Origin: Pseudomonadota bacterium
GTDB lineage: Bacteria > Pseudomonadota > Alphaproteobacteria > Rhizobiales > Xanthobacteraceae
Length of the DNA stretch: 64,000 nt
Direction: 5' to 3'
Assembly (NCBI GenBank): GCA_023451825.1
Contig: JAEXYA010000026.1
Span: 1 to 64,000 of the forward strand
In this document: in pieces, positions 17,126 to 25,509 of the stretch
Numbering within the stretch: position 1 is the first letter of the stretch
Layout: the number at the start of each line of letters is the position of its first letter
Translations under genes and position numbers: made by a program
Notes under the pieces: generated by a model
What the model was told of the DNA's origin: nothing
What the model saw: only the letters and a program-made list of their open reading frames with translations
Databases searched by the model: none

Positions 17126-19621
17126 TCACGCCGCCTGCGTCGCGCAGCAGCCAAACTTCTCCAGCAGCGCGTCGAGGTCGCCCACCGGCTTTGCCGCGCT
17201 GAACAGATAGCCCTGCACTTCGTTGCAGCCCTCGGCGCGCAATCGTTCGAGTTGCTCCATCGTTTCGACGCCTTCGGCCGTGGTGGTGATGTTCAGGCTG
17301 CGGCCGAGGCCGGAGATGGCCCGTACGATCGCCATGCAGTCCGGGCGCTCGACCAGGTCCTTTACGAAAGAGCGGTCGATCTTGATCTTGTCGAACGGGA
17401 AGCTGCGCAAGTAGCTCAGCGACGAATAACCGGTGCCGAAATCATCCATTGAGATGCGCACGCCGAGCGCGCGAAGCTGATGCAACGTCGCGATATTTGC
17501 TTCGGTCTCCGCCAGGAACACGGACTCCGTAATCTCCAATTCCAGTCGATGCGGCGACAGGCCCGAATAGGCCAGCGCGGCCACGACGACCTGCACGAGA
17601 TTGCGGCTGCGGAATTGCACCGGCGAGAGGTTGACCGCAACCTTCACATCATCCGGCCATTTCGCGGCTTCTGCGCAGGCACTGCGCAACACCCATTCGC
17701 CCAACGCCACGATGAGGCCGATATCCTCGGCGACCGGGATGAAGTCCGCCGGCGAAATCATGCCCTTGTCGGGATGCTTCCAGCGTAGCAGCGCTTCGAA
17801 GCCGACGATGCGATCGGCCGCGATGTCGACCAGCGGCTGATAATGCAGTTCGAATTCACCGTCAGTATAGGCGCTGCGCAGATCGAGCTCCATGTCGCGG
17901 CGCTTCTGCGCCTGGCGATCCATCTCGCGCTCGAAGAAATGATGCACGCCACCGCCTTCTGCCTTGGCACGATACAGCGCCATGTCGGCATTCCGCATCA
18001 GCTCTTCGCTGGTGGCGCCGTCGCCCGGCGACAGCGCAATGCCGACGCTGGCGCCGATGACCACTTCGAGTTCATCGCCCATGTCATAGGGAGCACTGAC
18101 GATCTGGATCAGACGCGCGGCAAATTCATTGACGTCGTTGAGGGTCACGTCAGACGTCAGCACGATGGCGAATTCGTCACCGCCGAGACGGGCAACGAGA
18201 TTGTTGCCGCGGACTTCGCCGCGCATACGCTCAGCCACCTGCTTCAGCAGACGATCGCCCGTGGGGTGGCCGAAGCTGTCATTGACGTTCTTGAACAGGT
18301 CGAGATCGATACAAAGCACCGCGACGTGACGTTCGGGGTCGTTATGCGCCAGCGCCTGGGCGAGGCGCTCCTGATAGAAGACGCGGTTCGGCAAATCGGT
18401 GAGCGCATCATGATGCGCCATATGGGCGACCCGCGCCTCCGCCTTGCGACGCTCCGTGATATCGACAATGGCAACGAGGAAACCATCGCAGCCATCGAAG
18501 GCCACGCGGCGGCCGTAGGTCAACACCTGGATCTCGGCGCCATCGGCTTTGATGTGGCGCCAGTTGCGGTCGGACTGATAGCTGTCGCCAAGCTGGGTCA
18601 GCGCACGCGTATGCGCTTCCCACTCGTCGCGCGGCCAGATATCCCGCAACTCCATGCGCTCAAAGGCCTCGCGCTGATAGCCGTAATGCGCGACTGCCGC
18701 GTCATTGACGCTGAGGAAGCGCATCGTCTCTGCCTCGAACACCCACATCGGCATGGGATTGCCGTCGAAGAGCAGGCGGAACGAGGCATCGCGCCGCTTG
18801 ATCTCGGTGACGTCGGACACGGTCAGCGAGACCAGATCGCCGAAGGCCGTTGCTGTGAGACGCAGATTGCGGTCGTCGCTGTCGATTTCCAGCCGGCCGC
18901 TGGCTGCGGAGCCTTTCGCTTTGTCGTCGATCATCGACAGCAGCCAACGCGTCACATCCGGTAAACACAGCGCGTGGCCGCCTTCACTGAGACGTCGCCA
19001 CTGCAGATCAGGCACGGCGACCTTCAGGAGACGGGCTGCCCCCTGATTGTGATGCACGATCTGGAAATCGAAAGCGCGGTTTGCCGCGTCGCGGATCGCG
19101 GCGAGCGACACGATGCCCTCATCGGTGGACGAAAAAATCGCATCCACCAGATTGTAGCGCGGTCCCTGCTCATTGATGTCGGCGCCTACCAGCTTGACGC
19201 CCCAGCGCGATGCCGTCGGCAGAGCAAGAATGTCATAGGTCTGCACGAGGCCGTCGCGTACGCAATGCGCCGCGGCAAGATGCGGCCTCCCCGTCTGCAG
19301 CGCACAGTTCGCAGCCTCGGTCAGCGCCCGCGCGCAATCCGGCGGCACGACGTCGAGCGGAATGTCCCAGCGCTCGTCATTGAGCCACTGCTGCACATAG
19401 CGGCCGCTGCGCGAGACCTCGTAGCTATCGCCGTGCGATTTCAGCAGCACGATGTGATCAGCCATGCGACCGAGGCTGCCGAGCATCACCTCTTCGTAGC
19501 CGGGAAGGATCTGCCCTGGACGGACTGCTGCCTGCCATTTGCGTTGGAGTGCAGGGATGTCGTCGAACACTTTGACATCCGCACCGGCGGAGAGCTTCTT
19601 GGCCGCGATCACGACACGCAT
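17126..19621 (-). CDS. PAS-GGDEF-EAL cyclic-di-GMP signalling protein
   Basis: 831 residues. An N-terminal sensory region (about 1-280, including a PAS-like part with GYEEVMLGSLGRMADHIVLL) leads to a second PAS domain (about 285-395, FRLLFDGNPMPMWVFEAET), then GGDEF (about 400-560, intact ARLGGDEFAIVL) and EAL (about 575-825, intact FEALLRWKHP with ITESVFLAETE and DDFGTGYSSL). Both catalytic signatures are complete, so it can in principle make and break cyclic-di-GMP. No membrane helices are seen, so it is cytosolic. Single gene between a family A repeat and a 183-nt gap. Confidence 0.92.
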   Translation of the reverse strand: MRVVIAAKKLSAGADVKVFDDIPALQRKWQAAVRPGQILPGYEEVMLGSLGRMADHIVLLKSHGDSYEVSRSGRYVQQWLNDERWDIPLDVVPPDCARALTEAANCALQTGRPHLAAAHCVRDGLVQTYDILALPTASRWGVKLVGADINEQGPRYNLVDAIFSSTDEGIVSLAAIRDAANRAFDFQIVHHNQGAARLLKVAVPDLQWRRLSEGGHALCLPDVTRWLLSMIDDKAKGSAASGRLEIDSDDRNLRLTATAFGDLVSLTVSDVTEIKRRDASFRLLFDGNPMPMWVFEAETMRFLSVNDAAVAHYGYQREAFERMELRDIWPRDEWEAHTRALTQLGDSYQSDRNWRHIKADGAEIQVLTYGRRVAFDGCDGFLVAIVDITERRKAEARVAHMAHHDALTDLPNRVFYQERLAQALAHNDPERHVAVLCIDLDLFKNVNDSFGHPTGDRLLKQVAERMRGEVRGNNLVARLGGDEFAIVLTSDVTLNDVNEFAARLIQIVSAPYDMGDELEVVIGASVGIALSPGDGATSEELMRNADMALYRAKAEGGGVHHFFEREMDRQAQKRRDMELDLRSAYTDGEFELHYQPLVDIAADRIVGFEALLRWKHPDKGMISPADFIPVAEDIGLIVALGEWVLRSACAEAAKWPDDVKVAVNLSPVQFRSRNLVQVVVAALAYSGLSPHRLELEITESVFLAETEANIATLHQLRALGVRISMDDFGTGYSSLSYLRSFPFDKIKIDRSFVKDLVERPDCMAIVRAISGLGRSLNITTTAEGVETMEQLERLRAEGCNEVQGYLFSAAKPVGDLDALLEKFGCCATQAA

Positions 19622-19804
19622 CCTTGCGAAAACTTGTACCGATATCCGCTATTCAGCGTGGGCGCTTAATGTCGTGTAAATGTTGGGCGGTTGGAAGCCA
19701 TGACGTCGTCATGCCACAGCGCAAAGTCACGCGATGGTTAGTTCGCGATTCACAACAATGACAGAGGGGTGACAACTCGCCTGTATTTTAGACGAATGCC
19801 GCGC

Positions 19805-20872
19805 TCAGCGCGCGATCACTTCGATTTCGCCATCGACGCCGTTGACGACGTTGAAGGGCTTCTCGAACACCTTGCCTTCGTTCTTGGCGATGGCGCGATA
19901 CTCGCCTTCGGCCAGGGTCACCTTGGGAAAAGCGCCGATGGATTCCTTGATGACGTCGCCAGCCGGCGTAATCACCGACCAAGCAGTGTTGGCAAGCGCT
20001 TCGCCGCCTTTGTCGCCCACCAATTTCATGGTGATCACAGCGGCGCGGTGCGTGATCGTTACGTCGGTGAGCTTGCTCGCCTGCACGCGGATATCGGAGC
20101 GGACCACCGAATTGGCATCGCCGTAGTTCGAGATGATGTAATAGGTGCCTTCCGGCATCATCAACACATCGCCGGCAGCGACACTCGGCAACAGCGGCGT
20201 GCGCTCGCCACCATCGAACTGACTGCCCTTGTAGATGGCGAAGGAAATCTGATTTGGCGCAATCTTACTGGCGCCCACGCGGCCCTCGATGCGCAGGCCG
20301 CCGGCTGGCAGCAGGAAAGCTTCGCGATCGACATCGGATTTGACGGTGACAGGTCGTACCGCGCTGACGAGGCCAAGCGCCACATGCACCACATAGGTGC
20401 CGGGCGGCAGCGGGATGTTGGGCGTCGCCGTGCGATCCTCGCGCAGCAGCTTGAACGCGCCGGTCTCATCGGGCCGGTCGGAATAGACCCGCCACACCAG
20501 TCCGCCATTGATCGCCGGCAGATCCTTGCCGTAGCGCGCGCTGAGCGCCAATGCGCCCTGGGCGGGCGCCGGGCTCGCCTGAACGGGCGCTGGTGCCTGT
20601 AGCGGCACATTGGCAACGGGTGGCTGCAGCAACGGTGCAGGCAGCGCTGGCGACGCAGCCGGCCCGGATGGCGGCGCCAGGCTGATCGCAGGGCCTGACG
20701 GAATGTCGGGAATATTCGCGGGTGGAACCGGCGCCGGACGATCGCCGAAAAACTGCGCCGAGGCCGTTCCCGGCCACGCGACGGCCTGCGTCAGCACGAG
20801 CGCCAGCACCAAAGCCAGCCGCCCGCCCCGGCCGGATGTTTGCAAATCAGGACCCCGCACAGTCATTTGCAT
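19805..20872 (-). CDS. Exported Pro-rich conserved hypothetical protein
   Basis: About 355 residues. A signal sequence (ALVLALVLTQAVAWPGTASA) is followed by a Pro/Ala-rich linker to about residue 105 and then a series of beta-rich segments (GLVWRVYSD, LPPGTYVVHVALG, MMPEGTYYIISNYGD, TLAEGEYRAIAKNEGKVFEK) that look like repeated carboxypeptidase-regulatory or Ig-like beta sandwiches. No catalytic motif. Start set at the ATG at 20872 because upstream codons add an unlikely tail before the signal peptide. Probably periplasmic or surface-associated; function unknown though the family is conserved in Bradyrhizobium relatives. Confidence 0.65.
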   Translation of the reverse strand: MQMTVRGPDLQTSGRGGRLALVLALVLTQAVAWPGTASAQFFGDRPAPVPPANIPDIPSGPAISLAPPSGPAASPALPAPLLQPPVANVPLQAPAPVQASPAPAQGALALSARYGKDLPAINGGLVWRVYSDRPDETGAFKLLREDRTATPNIPLPPGTYVVHVALGLVSAVRPVTVKSDVDREAFLLPAGGLRIEGRVGASKIAPNQISFAIYKGSQFDGGERTPLLPSVAAGDVLMMPEGTYYIISNYGDANSVVRSDIRVQASKLTDVTITHRAAVITMKLVGDKGGEALANTAWSVITPAGDVIKESIGAFPKVTLAEGEYRAIAKNEGKVFEKPFNVVNGVDGEIEVIAR

Positions 20873-21120
20873 GCTTTTCAACGAAAACACGGCAAATTCA
20901 AGCCTTGACGGAGATACCGCGACCTTCAGCGCCAGCTCGCCCACAGCCTCGTGACAGCCTTGGCGTGGATAGTCGTTTAGGCGTCGACATGCAGTCATAT
21001 TCGGCGCCTAAGTCTCGGATACACCGCGTAAATGATGAATAATCGATCGTCTGGCATGATGGCGTTGCTGCGCCTAAGGTGGCCGGCAGCGTTGGGAGTT
21101 TTCGTTTGCTGGAGTTATTG

Positions 21121-22173
21121 ATGGGGCGCAGCCAGAACGGCGCAAATGGCCGCGACAAACCGGGTCTTGGCAGCGTTCGTCGTCCGGTGATCGGCCTGGC
21201 GCTAGGTGGCGGTGCGGCCCGGGGATTCGCCCATATCGGCGTCCTGCGTACCCTGATTGCCAACGGAATCATCCCAAATGTCGTGGTTGGCACCTCGATC
21301 GGTGCCGTGGTCGGCGGCTGCTATGCCACCGGACATCTCGATACCTTCGAGGAATGGGCGCGCGGGCTGCAGCCTCGCAATATTTTCGGTTATCTCGACA
21401 TCCGCCTCAACGGTTCCGGTCTGATCGGCGGTAACAAGCTCGCCGCACAACTCGAGGCGTCGATCGGCACGCAGTTGATCGAAGACCTGCCGGTGAAATT
21501 TGCGACCGTGGCCACTGAAGTCCGCACCGGTCACGAAATCTGGCTCACCCATGGCCGCGTGGTCGATGCCATGCGCGCCTCCTACGCCTTGCCCGGCATC
21601 TTCTCGCCCATCCTCGTGGGCGACCGGTGGCTGGTGGATGGCGCACTGGTCAACCCCGTCCCGGTCTCCGCCGCGCGCGCGCTGGGGGCCGAAATCGTCA
21701 TCGCCGTGAATCTCAGCAATGACGTGTTCGGCCATTCGATCACCATTTTCGATCATGGCAGCGGCCCGGAGGCGGCCGAGCCCGTGGTCGAACCCGAGAC
21801 GGTCGTGAAGCCGAAGCGCAGCTTCACCAGTTTCTTCTCAGCCGAGCGCACCGTGAAACGTGAGTTCTTTGGCAGCAGCGAGCGGCCTGGCATCTCCACC
21901 GTGATGATCGATGCCTTCAATATCATGCAGGATCGCATCACGCGCGCGCGCCTCGCCGGCGATCCGCCGGACATGCATATCGCGCCGCGCGTCGGCCAGT
22001 TTGGCTTGTTCGATTTCCATCGCGCCGATGACATGATCAAGCACGGCTCGCGCGCCACCGAGCGCGCCATCGAAGGCATCCAGGAAGCCATCGAAATGCT
22101 GGTGCCGGAAGCGGCCCGCTCGCCTGCGCCTGCCGTGGAGCAGAAGAAGCCGGCCGCCTCTCAGGACCAATGA
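21121..22173 (+). CDS. Patatin-like phospholipase (RssA-type)
   Basis: 350-residue serine lipase-fold protein. The glycine-rich oxyanion loop LGGGAARGFAHIGVL, nucleophile motif GTSIG and catalytic DGA (VDGALVNPVP) are all present, so the Ser-Asp dyad is intact. The C-terminal third (about 215-350) is family-variable and includes a polar Pro/Lys tail. Start at the ATG at 21121 has TGGAG about 7 nt upstream; an earlier in-frame ATG at 21079 lacks one. Likely a cytosolic or membrane-peripheral acyl hydrolase acting on phospholipid. Convergent with the CBS gene, 16 nt apart. Confidence 0.9.
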   Translation: MGRSQNGANGRDKPGLGSVRRPVIGLALGGGAARGFAHIGVLRTLIANGIIPNVVVGTSIGAVVGGCYATGHLDTFEEWARGLQPRNIFGYLDIRLNGSGLIGGNKLAAQLEASIGTQLIEDLPVKFATVATEVRTGHEIWLTHGRVVDAMRASYALPGIFSPILVGDRWLVDGALVNPVPVSAARALGAEIVIAVNLSNDVFGHSITIFDHGSGPEAAEPVVEPETVVKPKRSFTSFFSAERTVKREFFGSSERPGISTVMIDAFNIMQDRITRARLAGDPPDMHIAPRVGQFGLFDFHRADDMIKHGSRATERAIEGIQEAIEMLVPEAARSPAPAVEQKKPAASQDQ

Positions 22174-22189
22174 TATCTTGCGGCGGCGG

Positions 22190-22618
22190 CTAAGCCGTCG
22201 CGATGTATTCCCGCAATGCCTCCTGCTCGTGCTCGTATTCGCTGACGCGCGATTTCACGACGTCACCGATCGAGATCAGGCCGACCACGCGGCCATCGTC
22301 GAGCACCGGCAGATGCCTGAACTTGCCATTGGTCATGCGTTCCATGATCCAGCCTACCGTATCAGACGGCGAGCAAGTCACGACCTTGCGCGTCATCACC
22401 GCGCCGACCTCCTCGTCCAGCGCACCGGCACCGCGTTCGGCAATCACACGTACAATATCGCGCTCGGAGATGATGCCGTCGATCTGCTGCTGGCTCATCA
22501 CCAGCACGACGCCAATCTTTCGCTCGGCCAGGAGTTTGACCACCGCCGACACCTTGTCGCTCTGCGCGACACTGACGATGTGATGGCCCTTACCGTCGAG
22601 AATTGCACTAACCAGCAT
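22190..22618 (-). CDS. CBS-pair domain protein
   Basis: 142 residues made of two CBS repeats: KVSAVVKLLAERKIGVVLVM with GIISERDIVRVIAERG, and VGWIMERMTNGKFRHLPVLD with GLISIGDVVKSRV. Stand-alone CBS pairs sense adenine nucleotides and regulate partner enzymes; the partner is not evident here. Start at 22618 is supported by GAGGAGG on the minus strand, which rules out the longer frame. Single gene. Confidence 0.9.
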   Translation of the reverse strand: MLVSAILDGKGHHIVSVAQSDKVSAVVKLLAERKIGVVLVMSQQQIDGIISERDIVRVIAERGAGALDEEVGAVMTRKVVTCSPSDTVGWIMERMTNGKFRHLPVLDDGRVVGLISIGDVVKSRVSEYEHEQEALREYIATA

Positions 22619-22848
22619 TTGTCGCCTCCTCACTGACCTTGCCCTCGAGATGGACGCGGTCTTTCCTTCTTGTTGCGAACAAGCGGATGCGGAGGCCAAC
22701 TCGATGGTCGTGAGATGGGTGATCGAGCCAAACCACCGCTCACACAGAACGGATCCGGCCTCGAGAGCCGAACCTGCCGGCGTGAGTCACCTGTCTAATT
22801 TGTAATGATGGGGAAAGTGCAGCGCACCCGCAAGGTGCAAGCAGGTAT

Positions 22849-23802
22849 CTAGTGCAAGTCCGGCATGTCCGCAGCGGATGGCTCGGGATCGGCACGTTGC
22901 CCGCGCGGGATGGGATCAAACAGCGAAAACAGCAGCAATCCGGCCAGAAATCCGCCGATATGGGCCTGCCATGCGACTGTTGCGCCTTCACTTCCAACGC
23001 CAATCGAGCCGACGCCGAAGATGATGTTCATACCGAACCAAACGGCCAGAAAGCCGATGACGCGGGTGTCGCGCAGGGCGCGAAACAGCGGCTGTGCCGG
23101 AACCCGCGCTGCCGCGTCGGCGTCGCCGCGGCTGAAGGACAGGAAACTACCGCGCACGAAAGCAAAGCGGATGGCGGCGGCCATGGCGCCGGACACCGAG
23201 GCCGAAGCGCCGATCATCGGCGCCAATTCATGCTGATGCGTGACCAGATGCGCAGCCGCACCGGCAACCGCTGTCACGGCCATAAAGAGGAAAAAGCGCA
23301 TGGCCCCGAACCGCCGCGCCAGCGCGCTGCCGAATGGCAACAACCACAATATATTGAAGCCGATATGGCTCAAATTGGCGTGCAGCAATGAATAGGTGAC
23401 GAACGTCCAGACCTCGGCGCCATCCCCGCCAGGGAACGGCATCGACAACAGCGTCTGGTCGTAGCGCTTGGGGATGAAACCGAATAGCTCGATGGTCCAG
23501 TAATCCAGATCCAGCGGCAATATGGCGCGGATGCCATGGATCGCCGCGAGCAGCCCGACATAAGCCGTCAGCGCGCCCGGCAGGGTCAGGATCGGTTCGC
23601 GCGGGGGATTTTCCGATGGGTCCAAGGCGGCACGGTCTGTAACGGCTCTGGCGAGCGATGCTCCAGATAGGCGGGTTTGGTACCGCGATGCAAGATGGGA
23701 GCATCGACATCCGCCGTCGAGATGAGCAGGACACGCATTCCATGCGCCGCCAGCCCATCCGCGCAACGGTGGCCGCTCACCGAATGGCTTGGTGCCTACC
23801 AC
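22849..23802 (-). CDS. Rhomboid-family intramembrane serine protease
   Basis: Membrane protease of the rhomboid family. Visible hallmarks: ANLSHIGFNILWLLPFGSAL (conserved H and N of helix 2), GASASVSGAMAA (nucleophile serine, GxSxxxSG form) and WQAHIGGFLAGLLLF (catalytic histidine helix). At least six hydrophobic segments. The N terminus is doubtful: the frame can start at a GTG at 23802 overlapping the preceding gene by 7 nt, but its first 60 residues look unlike coding sequence. Recognisable protein starts at about DPSENPPREP, so a TTG near 23625 is an alternative. Substrates unknown. It lies downstream of the PepSY gene on the same strand. Confidence 0.8.
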   Translation of the reverse strand: MVGTKPFGERPPLRGWAGGAWNACPAHLDGGCRCSHLASRYQTRLSGASLARAVTDRAALDPSENPPREPILTLPGALTAYVGLLAAIHGIRAILPLDLDYWTIELFGFIPKRYDQTLLSMPFPGGDGAEVWTFVTYSLLHANLSHIGFNILWLLPFGSALARRFGAMRFFLFMAVTAVAGAAAHLVTHQHELAPMIGASASVSGAMAAAIRFAFVRGSFLSFSRGDADAAARVPAQPLFRALRDTRVIGFLAVWFGMNIIFGVGSIGVGSEGATVAWQAHIGGFLAGLLLFSLFDPIPRGQRADPEPSAADMPDLH

Positions 23803-24071
23803 TTGGCCGGCTTGACCACCTCTCCCGAGGCAGGATCGATACGGATCTCGATCTCGGCACCGTTACGATCAAAGCCCTCGATCTCCCAGCACCCCTTGCT
23901 GCGCTTGGCCTTCTTGACCTTGTAACCGAGTGTCTCCACCTTCTCGATGGCCTTTTCTATCGAAAGGCCCTGACCGGTCACAGCAGATCTGCAGGCGACG
24001 TCATCGGCGCGCGCGACGACAGCACAGAGGCCGACCGACACAGCGATCAAGACGATTGGGGCATATTTCAT
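23796..24071 (-). CDS. Small exported PepSY-domain protein
   Basis: 91 residues: signal peptide (MKYAPIVLIAVSVGLCAVVARA) and a single PepSY-type fold (GLSIEKAIEKVETLGYKVKK, then WEIEGFDRNGAEIEIRIDPA with the closing DPASGEVV). PepSY proteins are periplasmic inhibitors of proteases or modulators of sensors. Start at 24071 has AGGA upstream. It is divergent from the PepSY/two-component genes across a short region containing a perfect dyad, which suggests shared control. Confidence 0.85.
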   Translation of the reverse strand: MKYAPIVLIAVSVGLCAVVARADDVACRSAVTGQGLSIEKAIEKVETLGYKVKKAKRSKGCWEIEGFDRNGAEIEIRIDPASGEVVKPAKW

Positions 24072-24126
24072 GGCAATTCCTGTGCGTTGTGATGGGCGGC
24101 CCTGATGCCACATGGGGCCCGCCTGT

Positions 24127-24157
24127 TTCCTGACAGGCTCTGTCAGGAAGCCGTCAG
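24127..24157. promoter_or_regulatory. Dyad and direct repeat in the divergent PepSY promoter region
   Basis: ttcctgacag (24127-24136) and ctgtcaggaa (24140-24149) form a perfect 10-bp dyad with a 3-nt centre. GTCAG occurs at 24142-24146 and again at 24153-24157, an 11-nt step typical of tandem half-sites bound by OmpR-family regulators. The response regulator encoded at 24844 is the natural candidate. Confidence 0.55.
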
Positions 24158-24180
24158 CGAGGTGTCGATAGGTTCGGGAC

Positions 24181-24459
24181 ATGTTCAATCGACCGGAGAT
24201 GCTCATGTTGCCCGCGATTTTCCTGCTTGCCGTCACCCTGCCCTTGATGGCCGCGGTGGAATTACCTTTCGACACATTCGTGATGGTGATGATTCTGGTC
24301 TGTACCGTGGCCGGCTTGACGGCACCGGCGGGCGGAGGTCACGTTGCGACGAAGGCGCGCCGGCGAACGGACACGCTGATCAATCCTGTCAGCGAGATCG
24401 ATGACACACCACTCGAGAAAACGGCAACGCGCATGCGCGAATCCGCGCTTGTCGGATAA
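24181..24459 (+). CDS. Small membrane protein, hypothetical
   Basis: 92 residues at most. Two hydrophobic helices (MLPAIFLLAVTLPLMAAV and FVMVMILVCTVAGLTAP) are followed by a charged cytosolic tail. The ATG at 24205 has GGAG at a good distance and may be the true start; the ATG at 24181 is the longest option. First gene of a probable operon with the PepSY gene (30-nt gap), response regulator and histidine kinase. No known domain. Confidence 0.55.
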   Translation: MFNRPEMLMLPAIFLLAVTLPLMAAVELPFDTFVMVMILVCTVAGLTAPAGGGHVATKARRRTDTLINPVSEIDDTPLEKTATRMRESALVG

Positions 24460-24489
24460 GCCGATAAACGCCGTGAACCGGAGCCAGCG

Positions 24490-24840
24490 ATGATCGTGCG
24501 CACCAACATCGTTACACGCCATGCCATGTTGATCGGCACCGTGCTTACCGCATTGGTCATCGGCAGCGCGAGTATGCACGTAGCGACTGCAAAGGACGAC
24601 AAATCCAACTGCAAGCGCGAGCAGGACTGCGCCCTGCAAGCGCTCAAGAGCGGCGAAATCCGCCCCTTGACCGAAGTGCTCGCGGTGGCCCGCGACAAGC
24701 TGCCCGGCGAAGTCATCAAGGTCGAGCTCGATCGCGACGATGGCGTCTGGGTCTATGAGATCAAGGTGCTCACCGATTCCGGCAAACGCCGCGAGATTGA
24801 AATCAATGCGCAGACCCTCGCGGTCATCAAGATTGACTGA
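24490..24840 (+). CDS. Periplasmic PepSY-domain protein, candidate sensor modulator
   Basis: 116 residues. A signal sequence or anchor (IVTRHAMLIGTVLTALVIGS) precedes a PepSY fold: CALQALKSGEIRPLTEVLAVAR, GEVIKVELDRDDGVWVYEIKVL, then EIEINAQTLAVIKID. The gene ends 3 nt before the response regulator start, so the products are made together. In rhizobia the FeuPQ two-component system is restrained by a small periplasmic protein, FeuN, encoded just upstream; this gene has that position and size. Equivalence to FeuN is inference. Confidence 0.8.
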   Translation: MIVRTNIVTRHAMLIGTVLTALVIGSASMHVATAKDDKSNCKREQDCALQALKSGEIRPLTEVLAVARDKLPGEVIKVELDRDDGVWVYEIKVLTDSGKRREIEINAQTLAVIKID

Positions 24841-24843
24841 GTC

Positions 24844-25509
24844 ATGCGCATTCTGGTGGTAGAGGACGAACCGCGCATTGCTGCTGATATCCGCCGTGGA
24901 CTGGAAGCTGCAAACTATGCGGTAGAGACGGTCGCAGATGGCAACGAAGCCTGGTTCAAAGGCGAGACCGAGGATTACGACGCCATCGTGCTCGATCTCG
25001 GCCTCCCGCGCCTTGACGGACTCTCAGTGCTCCGCCGGCTACGCGAGGCAAGGATCGTGACGCCGGTGCTGGTGCTCACCGCACGCGACGGCTGGCGCGA
25101 CAAAGTGGAAGGCATCGATGCCGGCGCTGACGATTATCTGGCGAAGCCCTTTCAGATGGAAGAGTTGCTGGCCCGGCTGCGCGCGATTACGCGCCGGGCC
25201 GCGGGCCAAGCTTCGGCGCTGATCAAGGCTGGTCCGCTCGAACTGGATACACGCTCGCAGACCGCGACCATCGATGGCCGCTCGCTCGCACTCACTGCGA
25301 TGGAGTATCGCCTGCTCGCTTATCTGCTTATGCATCGTGGACGCACAATGTCACAAGGTGAGTTGCTCGAGCACATCCATGCTGGCGACACCGACCGCGA
25401 CATCAATGCCATCGAGGCGATTGTTGCACGTTTGCGAAAGAAACTCGGTACTCCCCTGATCGAGACGCATCGCGGCCGCGGCTATTGCATTCCGGCGGAA
25501 CCATCGTGA
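24844..25509 (+). CDS. OmpR-family response regulator (FeuP/PhoP-like)
   Basis: 221 residues. Receiver domain 1-115 with acidic pocket VVEDEP, phosphoacceptor D51 (VLDLGLPRLDG), switch region VLTARD and lysine in LAKPF. Winged-helix DNA-binding domain 125-218 with LTAMEYRLLAYLLMHRGR and IVARLRKKLGTPLIETHRGRGYC. Overlaps the kinase gene by 4 nt. The likely target includes the dyad and GTCAG repeats at 24127-24157, giving control of both PepSY genes. The FeuP/PhoP assignment rests on context and kinase similarity. Confidence 0.92.
   Translation: MRILVVEDEPRIAADIRRGLEAANYAVETVADGNEAWFKGETEDYDAIVLDLGLPRLDGLSVLRRLREARIVTPVLVLTARDGWRDKVEGIDAGADDYLAKPFQMEELLARLRAITRRAAGQASALIKAGPLELDTRSQTATIDGRSLALTAMEYRLLAYLLMHRGRTMSQGELLEHIHAGDTDRDINAIEAIVARLRKKLGTPLIETHRGRGYCIPAEPS

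Noticed and set aside
17843..18964. Plus-strand open frame of 373 codons opposite the GGDEF-EAL gene
   Set aside because: No domain, biased composition, entirely within a confidently identified gene on the other strand.
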